Shown here in pieces: positions 9,809-18,190 of a stretch of DNA of 64,000 bases. The notes under the pieces were generated by a model that saw only the letters and a program-made list of their open reading frames with translations, was not told the DNA's origin and made no database searches. The stretch is from CALECP01 sp964389925. Its GTDB lineage: Bacteria; Chloroflexota; Anaerolineae; Promineifilales; Promineifilaceae. The DNA is taken from positions 69,040-133,039 of the forward strand of contig CAYMGE010000002.1 of assembly GCA_964389925.1 (NCBI GenBank), in the 5' to 3' direction. Each line of letters starts with the position of its first letter. Position 1 is the stretch's first letter. The translations under genes and the position numbers were made by a program.

Positions 9809-11008
9809 TTATTGTTTGCTGTCTATTGCGGTCTTTAACTGCTTGCCAAGCAACATTCGCCCTGTATCGGTTTTGAATACGTCGATGAGGGTGCGCCAGA
9901 CGGCGAGCTTGCTGCGGAAATCGGCCGACCATTGAGCCGTTGCCGCACGATCTTCAACACCGCGCTTGATGCGGTCGGTTAATGTTTGGACAGGTTTTTG
10001 CTGGCTGCGTTTGAGGATGTCAGAAAGACCGAGTGTGGCGATATGGTCACGCAGTTTCGCGGGTGTTGCACCTGCCAAACGCTGCATGACATCGGCGGGG
10101 ACAGGCGCACTCAATAGCTTTTGTGCAAGCGCCAGACCCGCAAGGGCATAGGGCGCAGCGCGGCGGTCGATAGCGCGTTGTGTGAACGTTTGCCAGTCGA
10201 TATTACCGGCATGACTGACGCGCATGATGTCGGTGAACTGAACGAGAGACGGTGCGCCTTCGATCAGATGAAAGCAAAAGTGAACGCAGACATGCAGAAG
10301 CAAATCTTCGCGGCTCAGAACACGGCAAGTGTGGTCGCCAAATTGAGCAATTTCAGCACGTTCACGGATGCCGGGTGTGATGTTGACTTTAAGACCATAC
10401 CACGACTCTTCAATCGAGCTATGCGGTTCGATCATTCGGTCATTCTTGGCGGAAAGATAGGGGTTTGGGGTGTTATCAGCCGCCCCCTCGCGCTTAAATG
10501 TCGAAGTATGCTTTGTCACGCCTGCACCTGACTCGGCCGATTTATGCTTCCCGCCATAGCCTATCTCGCTCAACATCTGTTCTGCTTGCGCCAACTGCGC
10601 TGGCTCAAATAGCAGGTCAATGTCGTTCATCGGGCGCAGGGCGGGTTCAGGGTAAACGTGCGCGGCGAGGTGTGCGCCTTTGAGGGCAATCGGCCGAATG
10701 CCTCGCACTTCGCACGCCGCCAACACGTCGTCTAGCTGCGTGTAAATGGCTGTCGCCCGTTTAGCTTGCGCGGCGTGTGTCACCTTGAGTTTGGCAAATG
10801 CACGTATTGGCAGGTCGAGTTGCCACTCGCTGACGCGATGGTAAAGCTGGGGAGCCAGCCCTAACACAATTGCACGAATAGCGACATCGTCCCACACGCT
10901 ATCCTCTGCGAGTCGATCACCCCACTTGGTTTGCCATTGCTCGGCCGACCAATCGGGGCGTAATGCGTCTAAGATAAATTCAGTTGCTTGTAATGGGGAT
11001 TTTTTCAT
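9809..11008 (-). CDS. Nucleotidyltransferase-fold protein (NTP_transf_5-like)
   Basis: 399 residues from the ATG at 11006-11008, preceded by TGAGG. A TTG nine bases further upstream is less likely. The region IALKGAHLAAHVYPEPALRP followed by MNDIDLLFEPAQL contains the lysine-glycine loop and the D-x-D pair of the uncharacterised nucleotidyltransferase family PF14907. A helical C-terminal domain follows. Family members are thought to transfer a nucleotide or related group; the substrate is unknown. Some sit in peptide natural-product clusters, which matters because two micro-ORFs encoding the same small peptide lie directly upstream on the same strand. It could be their modifying enzyme, but no other biosynthesis gene is near, so this stays inference. 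Confidence 0.7.
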   Translation of the reverse strand: MKKSPLQATEFILDALRPDWSAEQWQTKWGDRLAEDSVWDDVAIRAIVLGLAPQLYHRVSEWQLDLPIRAFAKLKVTHAAQAKRATAIYTQLDDVLAACEVRGIRPIALKGAHLAAHVYPEPALRPMNDIDLLFEPAQLAQAEQMLSEIGYGGKHKSAESGAGVTKHTSTFKREGAADNTPNPYLSAKNDRMIEPHSSIEESWYGLKVNITPGIRERAEIAQFGDHTCRVLSREDLLLHVCVHFCFHLIEGAPSLVQFTDIMRVSHAGNIDWQTFTQRAIDRRAAPYALAGLALAQKLLSAPVPADVMQRLAGATPAKLRDHIATLGLSDILKRSQQKPVQTLTDRIKRGVEDRAATAQWSADFRSKLAVWRTLIDVFKTDTGRMLLGKQLKTAIDSKQ

Positions 11009-11082
11009 TTGCCTCAATTGCCAAAGAGAGACGCGCTACCAAACGAGTTGATGTTCAGTCTGTGCGGCAACGTTTGTTACCG

Positions 11083-11281
11083 GATGGCTTACGCCATCAA
11101 TAAAATCGGTTTAGTGAGAGCTAAAGGTAACTTGAGAAAGTTCTTCGTGCTTTTGGATTTCTGGCTTTACGTACATGGGAATGCTCCTATGATTAAAGTT
11201 GTGATTGTGTTTGATACGTTTGTATCGGGTTGTGGATACTGTTGTATCCATGGTCACGTGTGTGACCGTGCGCTTATGCGC
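11083..11281. other. Series of tetraloop hairpins between and after the micro-ORFs
   Basis: Five short perfect stems, each with a four-base loop: GATGGC/GCCATC (11083-11098), GATAC/GTATC (11213-11226), TGGATAC/GTATCCA (11233-11250), GGTCAC/GTGACC (11252-11267) and GCGC/GCGC (11270-11281). Four are packed into 69 bases between the two micro-ORFs. They could fold in an mRNA spacer or act as protein sites. No T-run follows, so they are not ordinary terminators. Confidence 0.6.
11111..11176 (-). CDS. Micro-ORF B: second copy of the 21-residue peptide
   Basis: ATG at 11174-11176 and TAA at 11111-11113, with AGGAG seven bases before the ATG. The encoded peptide is identical to that of 11306-11371, while the surrounding DNA (ribosome-binding region spacing and downstream sequence) has diverged. 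It lies about 100 bp upstream of the nucleotidyltransferase on the same strand, so the three could share a transcript. The peptide has no signal sequence, no Cys and no Gly. Possible roles are a RiPP precursor or leader, a regulatory leader peptide, or a small interacting protein. Confidence 0.75.
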   Translation of the reverse strand: MYVKPEIQKHEELSQVTFSSH

Positions 11282-11305
11282 TGAATTAGAGACGCGATCT
11301 TCGGC

Positions 11306-11371
11306 TTAGTGAGAGCTGAAGGTAACTTGAGACAATTCTTCGTGCTTTTGAATTTCTGGTTTTACGTACAT
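11306..11371 (-). CDS. Micro-ORF A: 21-residue peptide, first of an identical pair
   Basis: ATG at 11369-11371 and TAA at 11306-11308. The ATG is preceded by a good ribosome-binding site (AGGAG with 6-nt spacing). The peptide starts MYVKPEIQKHEE and ends LSQVTFSSH. The second copy at 11111-11176 encodes exactly the same residues although several codons differ at third positions or synonymously (Lys, Ile, Leu, Phe codons). This is direct evidence that the protein sequence has been kept by selection. The spacing Y-x2-P and a later L-x3-T resembles leader peptides of lasso-type RiPPs, but only four residues follow the Thr, so there is no obvious core. Function unknown. Confidence 0.75.
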   Translation of the reverse strand: MYVKPEIQKHEELSQVTFSSH

Positions 11372-11595
11372 AAGGTTCTCCTAAAAGGATAATGTCTGTT
11401 AGCGAATCTCTCTTTGGCAATTGAGCATCGTAACAGGGTGTATAACGCAGTTTTTCAGATTTGTCCAGCAAATGGCTCGTTTTGGGGGGGTAGAACGGGG
11501 TTGGATGATTGATTTCGGCCGAAATCAATGCAATTTACGCCATTCAGCGTATAACTACCTCTCATCACTTCGAGCTGCACCAATGGACAAACGGC
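11372..11595. other. Spacer between rimM and the micro-ORFs
   Basis: Apart from the right arm of the inverted repeat (11398-11425), I see no gene. A palindromic stretch TTTCGGCCGAAAT at about 11514-11526 is one of the host octamers. The leader and promoter of the micro-ORF transcript must lie in this stretch or be shared with rimM; I could not pick a convincing -10/-35 pair. Confidence 0.4.
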
Positions 11596-12153
11596 TCAAA
11601 GCAACCCGTCTGGCAAATGCACAAGCAGTTGCCCATTGGCAATGTCAACCTCTAGTATCACCCCTTCAATATCGGGAATCAAAATCTCGCCTTGCTCACC
11701 CTGCACAATGAAGACATCATTTGCACCCGTTTCGAGGATTTGGCTGACTGTGCCAAGCTGTTCTCCCGTATCGGTCAGCACGTTGATGCCAATGGCTTGA
11801 AATGCGTAGAATTCATCTTCTGCGAGCGGTAGCGCATCCTCTAGCGTGACAAAAAGCCAGTGTTGACGTAGTGTCCCAGCCTCTTCGCGCCCGTTGATTT
11901 CGGCAAATTTGACGAGGGCTTCTTCTTTGTTGAAGCGCACGTTTTCAACGGTCAGGGGGCGTGGGTTAGCGTCATTCGGCCGACGCGACACATATACGCG
12001 CTCTAAATCAAAGAAACGCGCAGGTTCATCGCTTTCAACGGAAACCTTTAGTTCCCCCATCACGCCGTGCGGCTTACGAATAAACCCTATAATCAAAAAA
12101 CGAGGTTCCGCAGAACCTCGCTCCCTTTCTCTTGGTGAAAGATTGTTTGTCAT
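11596..12153 (-). CDS. rimM: Ribosome maturation factor RimM
   Basis: 185 residues. The N-terminal RimM beta-barrel begins at FLIIGFIRKPHGVMGELKV (about residue 19), with the conserved G-x-HG pattern. The C-terminal PRC-barrel is seen in YAFQAIGINVLTDTGEQLG and ILIPDIEGVILEVD. RimM binds ribosomal protein S19 and helps mature the 30S head. The first 18 residues are an unusual Arg/Glu-rich extension; its codons include a hairpin (CGAGGTTC, CGCA loop, GAACCTCG). No later ATG fits the family, so the start at 12153 is kept. The gene overlaps khpA by four bases (ATGA), a translational-coupling arrangement, inside the usual ffh-rpsP-khpA-rimM order. Confidence 0.92.
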   Translation of the reverse strand: MTNNLSPRERERGSAEPRFLIIGFIRKPHGVMGELKVSVESDEPARFFDLERVYVSRRPNDANPRPLTVENVRFNKEEALVKFAEINGREEAGTLRQHWLFVTLEDALPLAEDEFYAFQAIGINVLTDTGEQLGTVSQILETGANDVFIVQGEQGEILIPDIEGVILEVDIANGQLLVHLPDGLL

Positions 12154-12380
12154 AATACTTCGAGCGTGACCCGTTTGCCCTCTTTTGCGCCAAGCGACTG
12201 AACAATCGTGCGGAGGGCATTGATGACACGTCCTTTGCGGCCGATGACGCGCCCTGTATCCTCATCTGCAACACGCACCTCAACGATGATAGATGACTCA
12301 CCTGCCATCTCTGTCACTTCGACCATATCTGGTTCATCAACCAGCGATTTCACCATATATTCGACTAAATCTTTAAACAT
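12150..12380 (-). CDS. khpA: KH-domain RNA-binding protein KhpA
   Basis: 76 residues from the ATG at 12378-12380, chosen over an upstream in-frame ATG because GAGGG lies five bases before it and the family begins MFKDLVEYMVKSLVD. A single type II KH domain fills the protein; the GxxG loop is in RVIGRKGRVINALRTIVQ. KhpA (YlqC) binds RNA, usually together with KhpB, and sits between rpsP and rimM in many bacteria, as here. Its TGA stop overlaps the rimM ATG. Confidence 0.93.
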   Translation of the reverse strand: MFKDLVEYMVKSLVDEPDMVEVTEMAGESSIIVEVRVADEDTGRVIGRKGRVINALRTIVQSLGAKEGKRVTLEVL

Positions 12381-12482
12381 AATTCCCTCAAGGTGTTTAC
12401 CCAAAATAGTTGTACGTTATTCTCATCTTCACAGTGCTTATGATTGTATGCCCTAATGAAGAAATCGCAACGCGCAGACTGC

Positions 12483-12518
12483 CAAAATGGCTATTTATAT
12501 CTCAAAACAGCCATTTTG
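12483..12518 (-). terminator. Hairpin between rpsP and khpA
   Basis: A 10-bp perfect inverted repeat, CAAAATGGCT (12483-12492) and AGCCATTTTG (12509-12518), lies just past the rpsP stop. On the minus strand the second arm ends in a short ATTTTGG stretch without a real T-run, so it may be a weak terminator, an attenuator or an mRNA 3' stabiliser that uncouples rpsP from khpA-rimM. Confidence 0.5.
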
Positions 12519-12532
12519 ATAACTATTTGAAA

Positions 12533-13045
12533 CTATGCTTCGCTCGTTTCGTCGGTCTCATCGTTTCCAGTAACAGCGTCAACAAGATTGCTGACCACGT
12601 TAGAAACCACCTCAACTGCGTCTGACGCAGCTTCGCTAACAGCTTCACTCACGGCCGCGGCCGCATCACTCACAGTCTCTTGCACAGACTCAATGACGCT
12701 GCTTGCAGTCTCCTCAGCCTCTTCAACGATGGGCGGCCATGGCGTGCCTTCAAACTCAGCGACCAACTTGCCCATTTCTTCACCGGCACGGAAGCGTGCA
12801 AGGCGATCTAGTGTGCCTTGTTTTTCCAAGAGACGACGAACCGCATCTGATGGCTGTGCGCCAACGCTCAACCAGTGCAAGGCACGTCCTTCTTCAACTT
12901 TATAAACAATGGGATCAACCATTGGATTATAATAGCCAATCTGCTCAACAAAACGACCATCGCGCTTAGAGCTACTTTCTGCTACCACAACGCGATAACT
13001 TGGTTGCCGTTTCTTCCCACGGCGTGCTAAACGAATACGTAACAT
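12533..13045 (-). CDS. rpsP: 30S ribosomal protein S16 with long alanine/glutamate-rich tail
   Basis: 170 residues from the ATG at 13043-13045 (GGAG upstream). Residues 1-85 are a standard S16 (MLRIRLARRGKKRQPSYRVV, then GRFVEQIGYYNP and WLSVGAQPSDAVRRLLEKQG). S16 assembles into the 30S body. Residues about 90-170 form an added tail dominated by Ala, Ser, Glu and Val (ETVSDAAAAVSEAVSEAASD), predicted helical, with valine/alanine repeats, ending in an acidic stretch. Bacterial S16 is normally 80-100 residues. Extended S16 proteins are known in some phyla; the role of this tail is unknown. It is followed by khpA and rimM. Confidence 0.92.
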   Translation of the reverse strand: MLRIRLARRGKKRQPSYRVVVAESSSKRDGRFVEQIGYYNPMVDPIVYKVEEGRALHWLSVGAQPSDAVRRLLEKQGTLDRLARFRAGEEMGKLVAEFEGTPWPPIVEEAEETASSVIESVQETVSDAAAAVSEAVSEAASDAVEVVSNVVSNLVDAVTGNDETDETSEA

Positions 13046-13409
13046 TTTTAATTCTCCACAATCATTCGATTCTACTGCCATCTCAGCAGAACCATGTTTT
13101 TGTCGCTTGATTGCGACGCAAACCAGTGTTCGGTGAAGTCGAACGACACCCTGTTGAGCAAACGTCCGTCTGCTCATGACACTGACAAAGCGATCACAGA
13201 TGGTCAATCACCCATCGCTATGGACGAATTCAAGCTCGTCCACAGCGACAGACTATCAACCGCATCGTAAAGTATATTGCGTGTTCAGTTTACGCAATAC
13301 TGCTGCATACGGCATCAAAATGTGCGCTGTATGCGTGAAAAATCGTAAATGGTGAAAGTGAGGCACACGCCCTTCATTACCATTCACCGTTGACAATTTA
13401 CCATTGTGC
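13046..13409. other. Intergenic region between ffh and rpsP with hairpins
   Basis: No gene is supported. Two hairpins are clear: TGGACGA/TCGTCCA at 13221-13242 and ATTGCGT/ACGCAAT at 13276-13298. Near the ffh stop a low-complexity stretch (13368-13405, ATTACCATTCACCGTTGACA) resembles the short degenerate tandem repeats seen elsewhere in the window. The rpsP leader lies here and could carry autoregulatory structure, but I recognise no known S16 leader. Confidence 0.4.
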
Positions 13410-14744
13410 TTAGATACCTAAGCTCCGCATTAAATTTTTAAGACCCTTCCCCTTCCCACGAGTGAGCTTTTTCATTGTCCCCTGCATTTCGCGGAATTGA
13501 CGTAGCAGCGCATTGACATCCTGCACTGTTGTTCCTGAGCCTTTTGCGATTCGACGCTTGCGATTTGCCTTCATGAGCTTGGGGTTCCGTCGTTCAGCGG
13601 GGGTCATCGACTGAATGATGGCTTCAATGCGCTTCATGTCGCCCTCGGCCTCATTCATATCGACCTCTTTCATCATCTGGTTCATACCGGGCAACATCGA
13701 CATGATTGAACCAATTGAGCCAAGCTTTTTGATCTGCTGCATTTGGCTCAAGAAATCTTCAAGGTCGAACTTCCCGTCCATCAGGCGTTGCCCTGCCCGT
13801 TCGGACACCTCTTGGTCAAGCTGAAGCTGCGCTTTCTCAACGAGGGTTAGCACATCACCCATGCCGAGAATACGATCAGCGAGGCGGTCAGGATGGAACT
13901 CTTGCAATGCGTCGAGCTTTTCGCCGACACCGAGATATTTGATCGGCACGCCAGTCACTTCGCGCACTGAAATCGCCGCACCACCACGTGCATCGCCGTC
14001 TACCTTTGTCATGATTAGGCCGGTGATGTCAACGGCGTTATCGAAGTCCCGTGCCACGCCGACAGCCGTTTGCCCTGTCATCGCATCAACGACCAGAATT
14101 GTCTCGATGGGATCGACCCGCGCTTTGATGTCGCGGATTTCATCCATTTTCATCTCATCTATGTTGAGTCGGCCGGCTGTGTCCAGAATGACCACAGTGT
14201 GACCATTTTGCTTGGCAAATTCGACCCCATTGGCGCAAATATCGCGGGGGTCTGCGTCCGTCCCCTCGTCGTAGACAGGAATGTTAAGCTGTTTGCCAAC
14301 CGTGATGAGCTGATTAACGGCAGCGGGTCGATAGACATCGGCCGCCACCAACAGCGGCCGACTACCCTTGCGCCGCAACTGCAAAGCTAGCTTGCCAGAG
14401 GTCGTCGTCTTACCTGACCCCTGTAACCCAACCATCATGATAACGGTTGGGTGCTGCACACCAAGCTGCAAACGACCGGGTTCACCCAGAAGCTCCACCA
14501 GCTCGTCATGCACAATTTTGACGACCTGCTGTGAGGGCGAAATGTTTCGCATCACCTCATCGCCAATCGAACGTTCTTTAACACGCTTGACGAAGCTCTT
14601 AACAACTTTGAAATCGACATCGGCCGCGATCAGCGCCAAGCGAACTTGACGCATTGCCATGTTAATATCTTCTTCCGTCAATCGGCCCTGCCGAGACAGG
14701 TCATCAAACACATTTTGTAAGCGGTCGCCTAAAGCCTCAAACAT
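13410..14744 (-). CDS. ffh: Signal recognition particle protein Ffh
   Basis: 444 residues from the ATG at 14742-14744 (MFEALGDRLQNVFDDLSRQG); an upstream in-frame start is less natural. N domain, then the GTPase G domain with GLQGSGKTTTSGKLA (P-loop), DTAGRLNIDEMKMDE (G3), TKVDGDARGGAAISV (G4) and the insertion box, then the methionine-rich M domain (SIMSMLPGMNQMMKEVD) that binds 4.5S RNA and signal sequences. It delivers nascent membrane proteins to FtsY at the membrane. It heads the minus-strand ribosome block; the next gene is rpsP after a 364-bp gap. Confidence 0.97.
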   Translation of the reverse strand: MFEALGDRLQNVFDDLSRQGRLTEEDINMAMRQVRLALIAADVDFKVVKSFVKRVKERSIGDEVMRNISPSQQVVKIVHDELVELLGEPGRLQLGVQHPTVIMMVGLQGSGKTTTSGKLALQLRRKGSRPLLVAADVYRPAAVNQLITVGKQLNIPVYDEGTDADPRDICANGVEFAKQNGHTVVILDTAGRLNIDEMKMDEIRDIKARVDPIETILVVDAMTGQTAVGVARDFDNAVDITGLIMTKVDGDARGGAAISVREVTGVPIKYLGVGEKLDALQEFHPDRLADRILGMGDVLTLVEKAQLQLDQEVSERAGQRLMDGKFDLEDFLSQMQQIKKLGSIGSIMSMLPGMNQMMKEVDMNEAEGDMKRIEAIIQSMTPAERRNPKLMKANRKRRIAKGSGTTVQDVNALLRQFREMQGTMKKLTRGKGKGLKNLMRSLGI

Positions 14745-14956
14745 AGTTATTTTTGTGCAATCTGCACGCAATCACAACTCGCAAGCTCTCATGTTTTGAG
14801 CGTTGAGAATTCCCAAAACATAGATTCTATTTTGCGATTTGATGGTTGCGTTAAATTGCAGGTGGGGGACTCCACAAGGGGTCAAATGATAGCTAAGGAC
14901 AGATTTTGTGTCAACTGTCGACCGCTACGCTGCGAGAGTTCTGATGTTAATGGATG

Positions 14957-17005
14957 TCAATCCTCCATTAGTGCGTCCCATTCGGCCGATAGCTCCCCAA
15001 CCTCTTGCTCGACCCGCGCCAACGCTTGCTCTAAGTCGCTCACTAGCTCGTCTATACCCAGCAGTTTCGCGTCTGCAAGCTGCATCTGCAACGTCTCTAG
15101 GCGTGCTTCGGCCGCGTCAAGCAGCGGCTCCAGTTCACCGAGCCGCTTGCGCCACTGTTTAGACGATAGTTCCTCGTCAAAATCATGCTGAAAGGTAAGG
15201 ATGCTATCGATTGATTTTTCGAGTGCCTCATCGGTCTTTTGCGGTTCCTTCCCCTTTTCTATTTCCTGTTCAAGCTCGCGTTTCTCAAGATAAGTCGCAT
15301 AACCATCTTCATAGACATATAGTTTGCCATCACGAATTGACCATATTTGCGTCGCTAATTTGCTGACGAGATAGCGATCATGACTAACAAAGATCAGCGT
15401 GCCGTCGTACTGTTCCAACACAGATTGCAGCACTTCTTGTGAGGGAATATCGAGATGGTTGGTCGGCTCATCAAGCAGCAAGAAATTTGCGCCCTGTGTC
15501 GCCAGAATTGCCAATGCCAATCGGCCGCGCTCGCCTCCGCTCAAGTCACGAACCTTTTTGAAAACGGTGTGACCACGAAACAGATAGCTTGCCAAGATAT
15601 TGCGTGCCTGCTGCGTGCCAATTGGGGCAGCGTTGATGAGTTCGTCGATCACGCGATTGGCAGGATTCAGTTGGTCATGTGCTTGGGCAAAATAACCAAG
15701 CGCCAAGTTTTCGCCAACTTTTACGTCCCCTAACGTCCAAAGCTGTCCGCTATCAGCAAAGCGTTGTTGGCAGCTTTTCAAAATCGCTTTGATGAACGTC
15801 GATTTTCCGCTGCCGTTTTCGCCCAGAATGGCAATGCGGTCGCCGCGCTCAATGCGGAGCCGCTCGGAGGTGACAAGCGGTTTATCCTCGTAGCCAGCTC
15901 GTAGGTTTTTTGATTGGAGGACGAGTTTATCGCTTGTTTCGGCCGATTCCAGCCGAACTTTCATCACGGGTGGCTTGCTACTCACCATCCGCAATCCACG
16001 CAGCCGCCTTCGCGCTTCATTGGTCGAAAATGTGCGCGTGCGCCCTCCAACCTCAATCCAGCTTTTCCCCTCCAATTCGGTCGGGGGGAAGTTTTCCAAC
16101 AGGACGATTTCCCGCGTCAGCCGCTTGAGCTTCCCCTTCGCCTGATCGCTCTGTCCATCGGCAATGTGCTGGCGAATAAAGTCAAACTCTTTTTCGAGCC
16201 TTCCCTTTTTGGCCTTGAATAAGGACGCTTCGCGCTCCCAATCTTGCATTCGACGTGCCACATAGTTGGTGTAGTCGCCCTGATATGTTTTTAGTGCAGA
16301 GGGGGTGAGTTCCCAAATAGCCGTCGCAATTTTGTTCAAGAAGTAACGATCATGGCTGACGATGAGTAGTGTGCCAGCCCATTTTCGCAGCGTATTTTCG
16401 AGCCATTCAACGGCCGACCAGTCAAGATGGTTGGTTGGTTCATCCAAAATCAACAGATCGGGTTTTTCCAGCAACAGACGAGCCAACAAGACGCGCGTTT
16501 TTTGTCCGCCACTCAAGTGAGAGAGAGGGGTTTGCCATGTCGCTTCGGGGAAGCCAAGACCGATGAGCGTTAGCTTGATTTCGGCCGAAAAATCCCAACC
16601 ACCGCCCATCTCAAACGCATTTTGCACCCTTCCATATCTTTCAAGTAGCTCCTCTGAAAAATCGCCTGCTTCCATGCACGTTTCCATCTGGCGCATCTGT
16701 TCTTGTAATGCAGTCAAATCCCCAAACACGGTCAACATTTCTTCGTAAATCGTGTTTTCCTGACCCCGAAACGCCAAGACTGCTTCCTGTTGCAATACCC
16801 CTAACGACAGCTCGCGCTGCGTCACAACCTCGCCCGTGCGCGGTTCCTGCAATCCCGCCAAAATATGTAGCAGCGTTGTTTTGCCACACCCATTTGCACC
16901 CACCAACCCAACGCGCTCCTTCACGTTGAGCCGCACGTCAATTTCGCTAAATAAATCTTCAGCCCCAAACGACTGCGCTAAATTTCTGGCACTTAATATC
17001 GTCAT
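14957..17005 (-). CDS. ABC-F family ATPase (Uup/EttA-like)
   Basis: 682 residues with two ABC nucleotide-binding domains and no membrane segment. First domain: Walker A GANGCGKTTLL, signature LSGGQKTRVLLARLLL, Walker B LLILDEPTNHLD. Second domain: GENGSGKSTFIKAIL, LSGGERGRLALAIL and another DEPTNHLD. The linker between them is rich in Arg and Lys (LKRLTREIVLLENF), and a C-terminal coiled coil (about 600-682) resembles that of Uup. ABC-F proteins act on the ribosome, rescuing stalled complexes or protecting against antibiotics; the C-terminal coil favours a Uup-like housekeeping role. The next gene downstream (methyltransferase upstream at 17009) is only 3 bp apart, so they probably share a transcript. 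Confidence 0.9.
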   Translation of the reverse strand: MTILSARNLAQSFGAEDLFSEIDVRLNVKERVGLVGANGCGKTTLLHILAGLQEPRTGEVVTQRELSLGVLQQEAVLAFRGQENTIYEEMLTVFGDLTALQEQMRQMETCMEAGDFSEELLERYGRVQNAFEMGGGWDFSAEIKLTLIGLGFPEATWQTPLSHLSGGQKTRVLLARLLLEKPDLLILDEPTNHLDWSAVEWLENTLRKWAGTLLIVSHDRYFLNKIATAIWELTPSALKTYQGDYTNYVARRMQDWEREASLFKAKKGRLEKEFDFIRQHIADGQSDQAKGKLKRLTREIVLLENFPPTELEGKSWIEVGGRTRTFSTNEARRRLRGLRMVSSKPPVMKVRLESAETSDKLVLQSKNLRAGYEDKPLVTSERLRIERGDRIAILGENGSGKSTFIKAILKSCQQRFADSGQLWTLGDVKVGENLALGYFAQAHDQLNPANRVIDELINAAPIGTQQARNILASYLFRGHTVFKKVRDLSGGERGRLALAILATQGANFLLLDEPTNHLDIPSQEVLQSVLEQYDGTLIFVSHDRYLVSKLATQIWSIRDGKLYVYEDGYATYLEKRELEQEIEKGKEPQKTDEALEKSIDSILTFQHDFDEELSSKQWRKRLGELEPLLDAAEARLETLQMQLADAKLLGIDELVSDLEQALARVEQEVGELSAEWDALMED

Positions 17006-17008
17006 CTT

Positions 17009-18187
17009 TCACCAAACACGGCAAAGTAGCCCTTTCAAATAAAACGACTCTGGAAATGTCAGCAAAACGGGATGGTCGGGTGCTTGCGTCAACTGCTGGA
17101 TGATTTGGGCGTTACGCCCGCTGTCGATGACTGCCCCGAAGACGATCTTTTGATAGAGATCGGCCGAGACTAACCCCGAACAGCTAAACGTTGCCAAAAT
17201 ACCATTTTTACGCAAAAGTTGGAACGCCAATAAGTTGATGTCCTTATACCCACGTGCTGCACGTCTCAAATCACGCTGGCTGTTCACAAACTTCGGTGGA
17301 TCAAGCACAATCACGTCAAATTTTTGCCCTTCATCTCGATAGTAGCGCAGGAGGTCGAAGGCATCGGCCGCAATAAACTCCCCCTCTAATCCATTGCGCT
17401 CAAAATTGCGCTCCGCCAGCTCCAATACTTCAACTGAGCTATCTACATTCACAACGGACGTTGCCGCCGCGGCTGCTGCATGAACGCCAAAACCGCCCGT
17501 GTAGCTAAAAACATTGAGCACGTCTTTCCCTTCACACAGTTTTGCAACGATTGCATGATTCTCGCGCTGATCGACGTAGAATCCCGTTTTATGCCCATCC
17601 GACAGGTTCACGCCAAAGCGCAAACCATGTTCCACAACTTCAAGCTCATCAGGCGGCGCATCTCCGCGCAATACGCCCGTCACCTTTCGCAGCCCTTCCT
17701 TACGCCGCACGCTCGCATCTGACCGCTCAACAATCCCGCTTGCCCCCGTCACTGCAATCAGCGCGTCAGCGATCTGCTGTTTCCGCACGTCGATCCCCAG
17801 CGTCAGGCATTGCATGACCAGCCACTCACCATACTGATCGACGACCAAACCGGGTAACTTATCTGCTTCCCCGAAAATGAGTCGTATTGCCGTTGCGTCG
17901 ATATTTAGTTGCTTGCGGCGTTCGGCCGCTGCTTCAATCCGCGACAGCCAAAATGCCTCATTAATTGGCTCATCTTGCCACGTCAACAAACGCACGCGAA
18001 TTTGGGAGTTTTTGTTAAAGTAACCAACAGCGAGCGGTTGATTGTCATTTGATAAAACGCGCACAAGATCGCCATTTTTGACCTCCCCATCAACCCGCGC
18101 AATCGCGCCCGAAAATATCCAAGGATGCCCCTGTCGCACAGGTTTGTCTTTTTTCTTTTTTAGAACGACTTTTCCACTTATCTTCAA
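17009..18187 (-). CDS. Class I rRNA cytosine methyltransferase, RlmI-like
   Basis: 392 residues. An N-terminal PUA domain (VRQGHPWIFSGAIARVDGEV) is followed by an EEHEE-like linker region and a SAM-dependent methyltransferase domain with VLNVFSYTGGFGVHAAAAAA, the DPPKF motif (VIVLDPPKFVNSQRD) and the late cysteine motif FSCSGLV, which matches the catalytic cysteine region of RlmI/RlmO enzymes that make m5C in 23S rRNA. Length fits the family. It lies between tlyA (3 bp) and the ABC-F gene (3 bp), so all three form a ribosome-related operon. Confidence 0.9.
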   Translation of the reverse strand: MKISGKVVLKKKKDKPVRQGHPWIFSGAIARVDGEVKNGDLVRVLSNDNQPLAVGYFNKNSQIRVRLLTWQDEPINEAFWLSRIEAAAERRKQLNIDATAIRLIFGEADKLPGLVVDQYGEWLVMQCLTLGIDVRKQQIADALIAVTGASGIVERSDASVRRKEGLRKVTGVLRGDAPPDELEVVEHGLRFGVNLSDGHKTGFYVDQRENHAIVAKLCEGKDVLNVFSYTGGFGVHAAAAAATSVVNVDSSVEVLELAERNFERNGLEGEFIAADAFDLLRYYRDEGQKFDVIVLDPPKFVNSQRDLRRAARGYKDINLLAFQLLRKNGILATFSCSGLVSADLYQKIVFGAVIDSGRNAQIIQQLTQAPDHPVLLTFPESFYLKGLLCRVW

Positions 18188-18190
18188 AAT

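Larger units (their letters stand above)
11013..11425. repeat. 28-bp inverted repeat bracketing the two micro-ORFs
   Basis: The arm at 11013-11040 (starts CTCAATTGCCAAAGAGAGA) recurs as its reverse complement at 11398-11425, matching 25 of 28 positions. Between the arms lie both micro-ORFs and a run of small hairpins. The left arm overlaps the ribosome-binding region of the nucleotidyltransferase gene. It could be the relic of a mobile or duplicated unit, or a pair of binding sites. Confidence 0.75.

Noticed and set aside
11286..11528. An 80-residue ORF on the minus strand covering micro-ORF A in another frame
   Set aside because: It has no family resemblance and no good ribosome-binding site, whereas the micro-ORF frame shows silent-only changes between two copies.
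13046..13409. A known S16-operon riboswitch or protein-binding leader
   Set aside because: Two hairpins are present but match no leader class I know, so only structure is reported.
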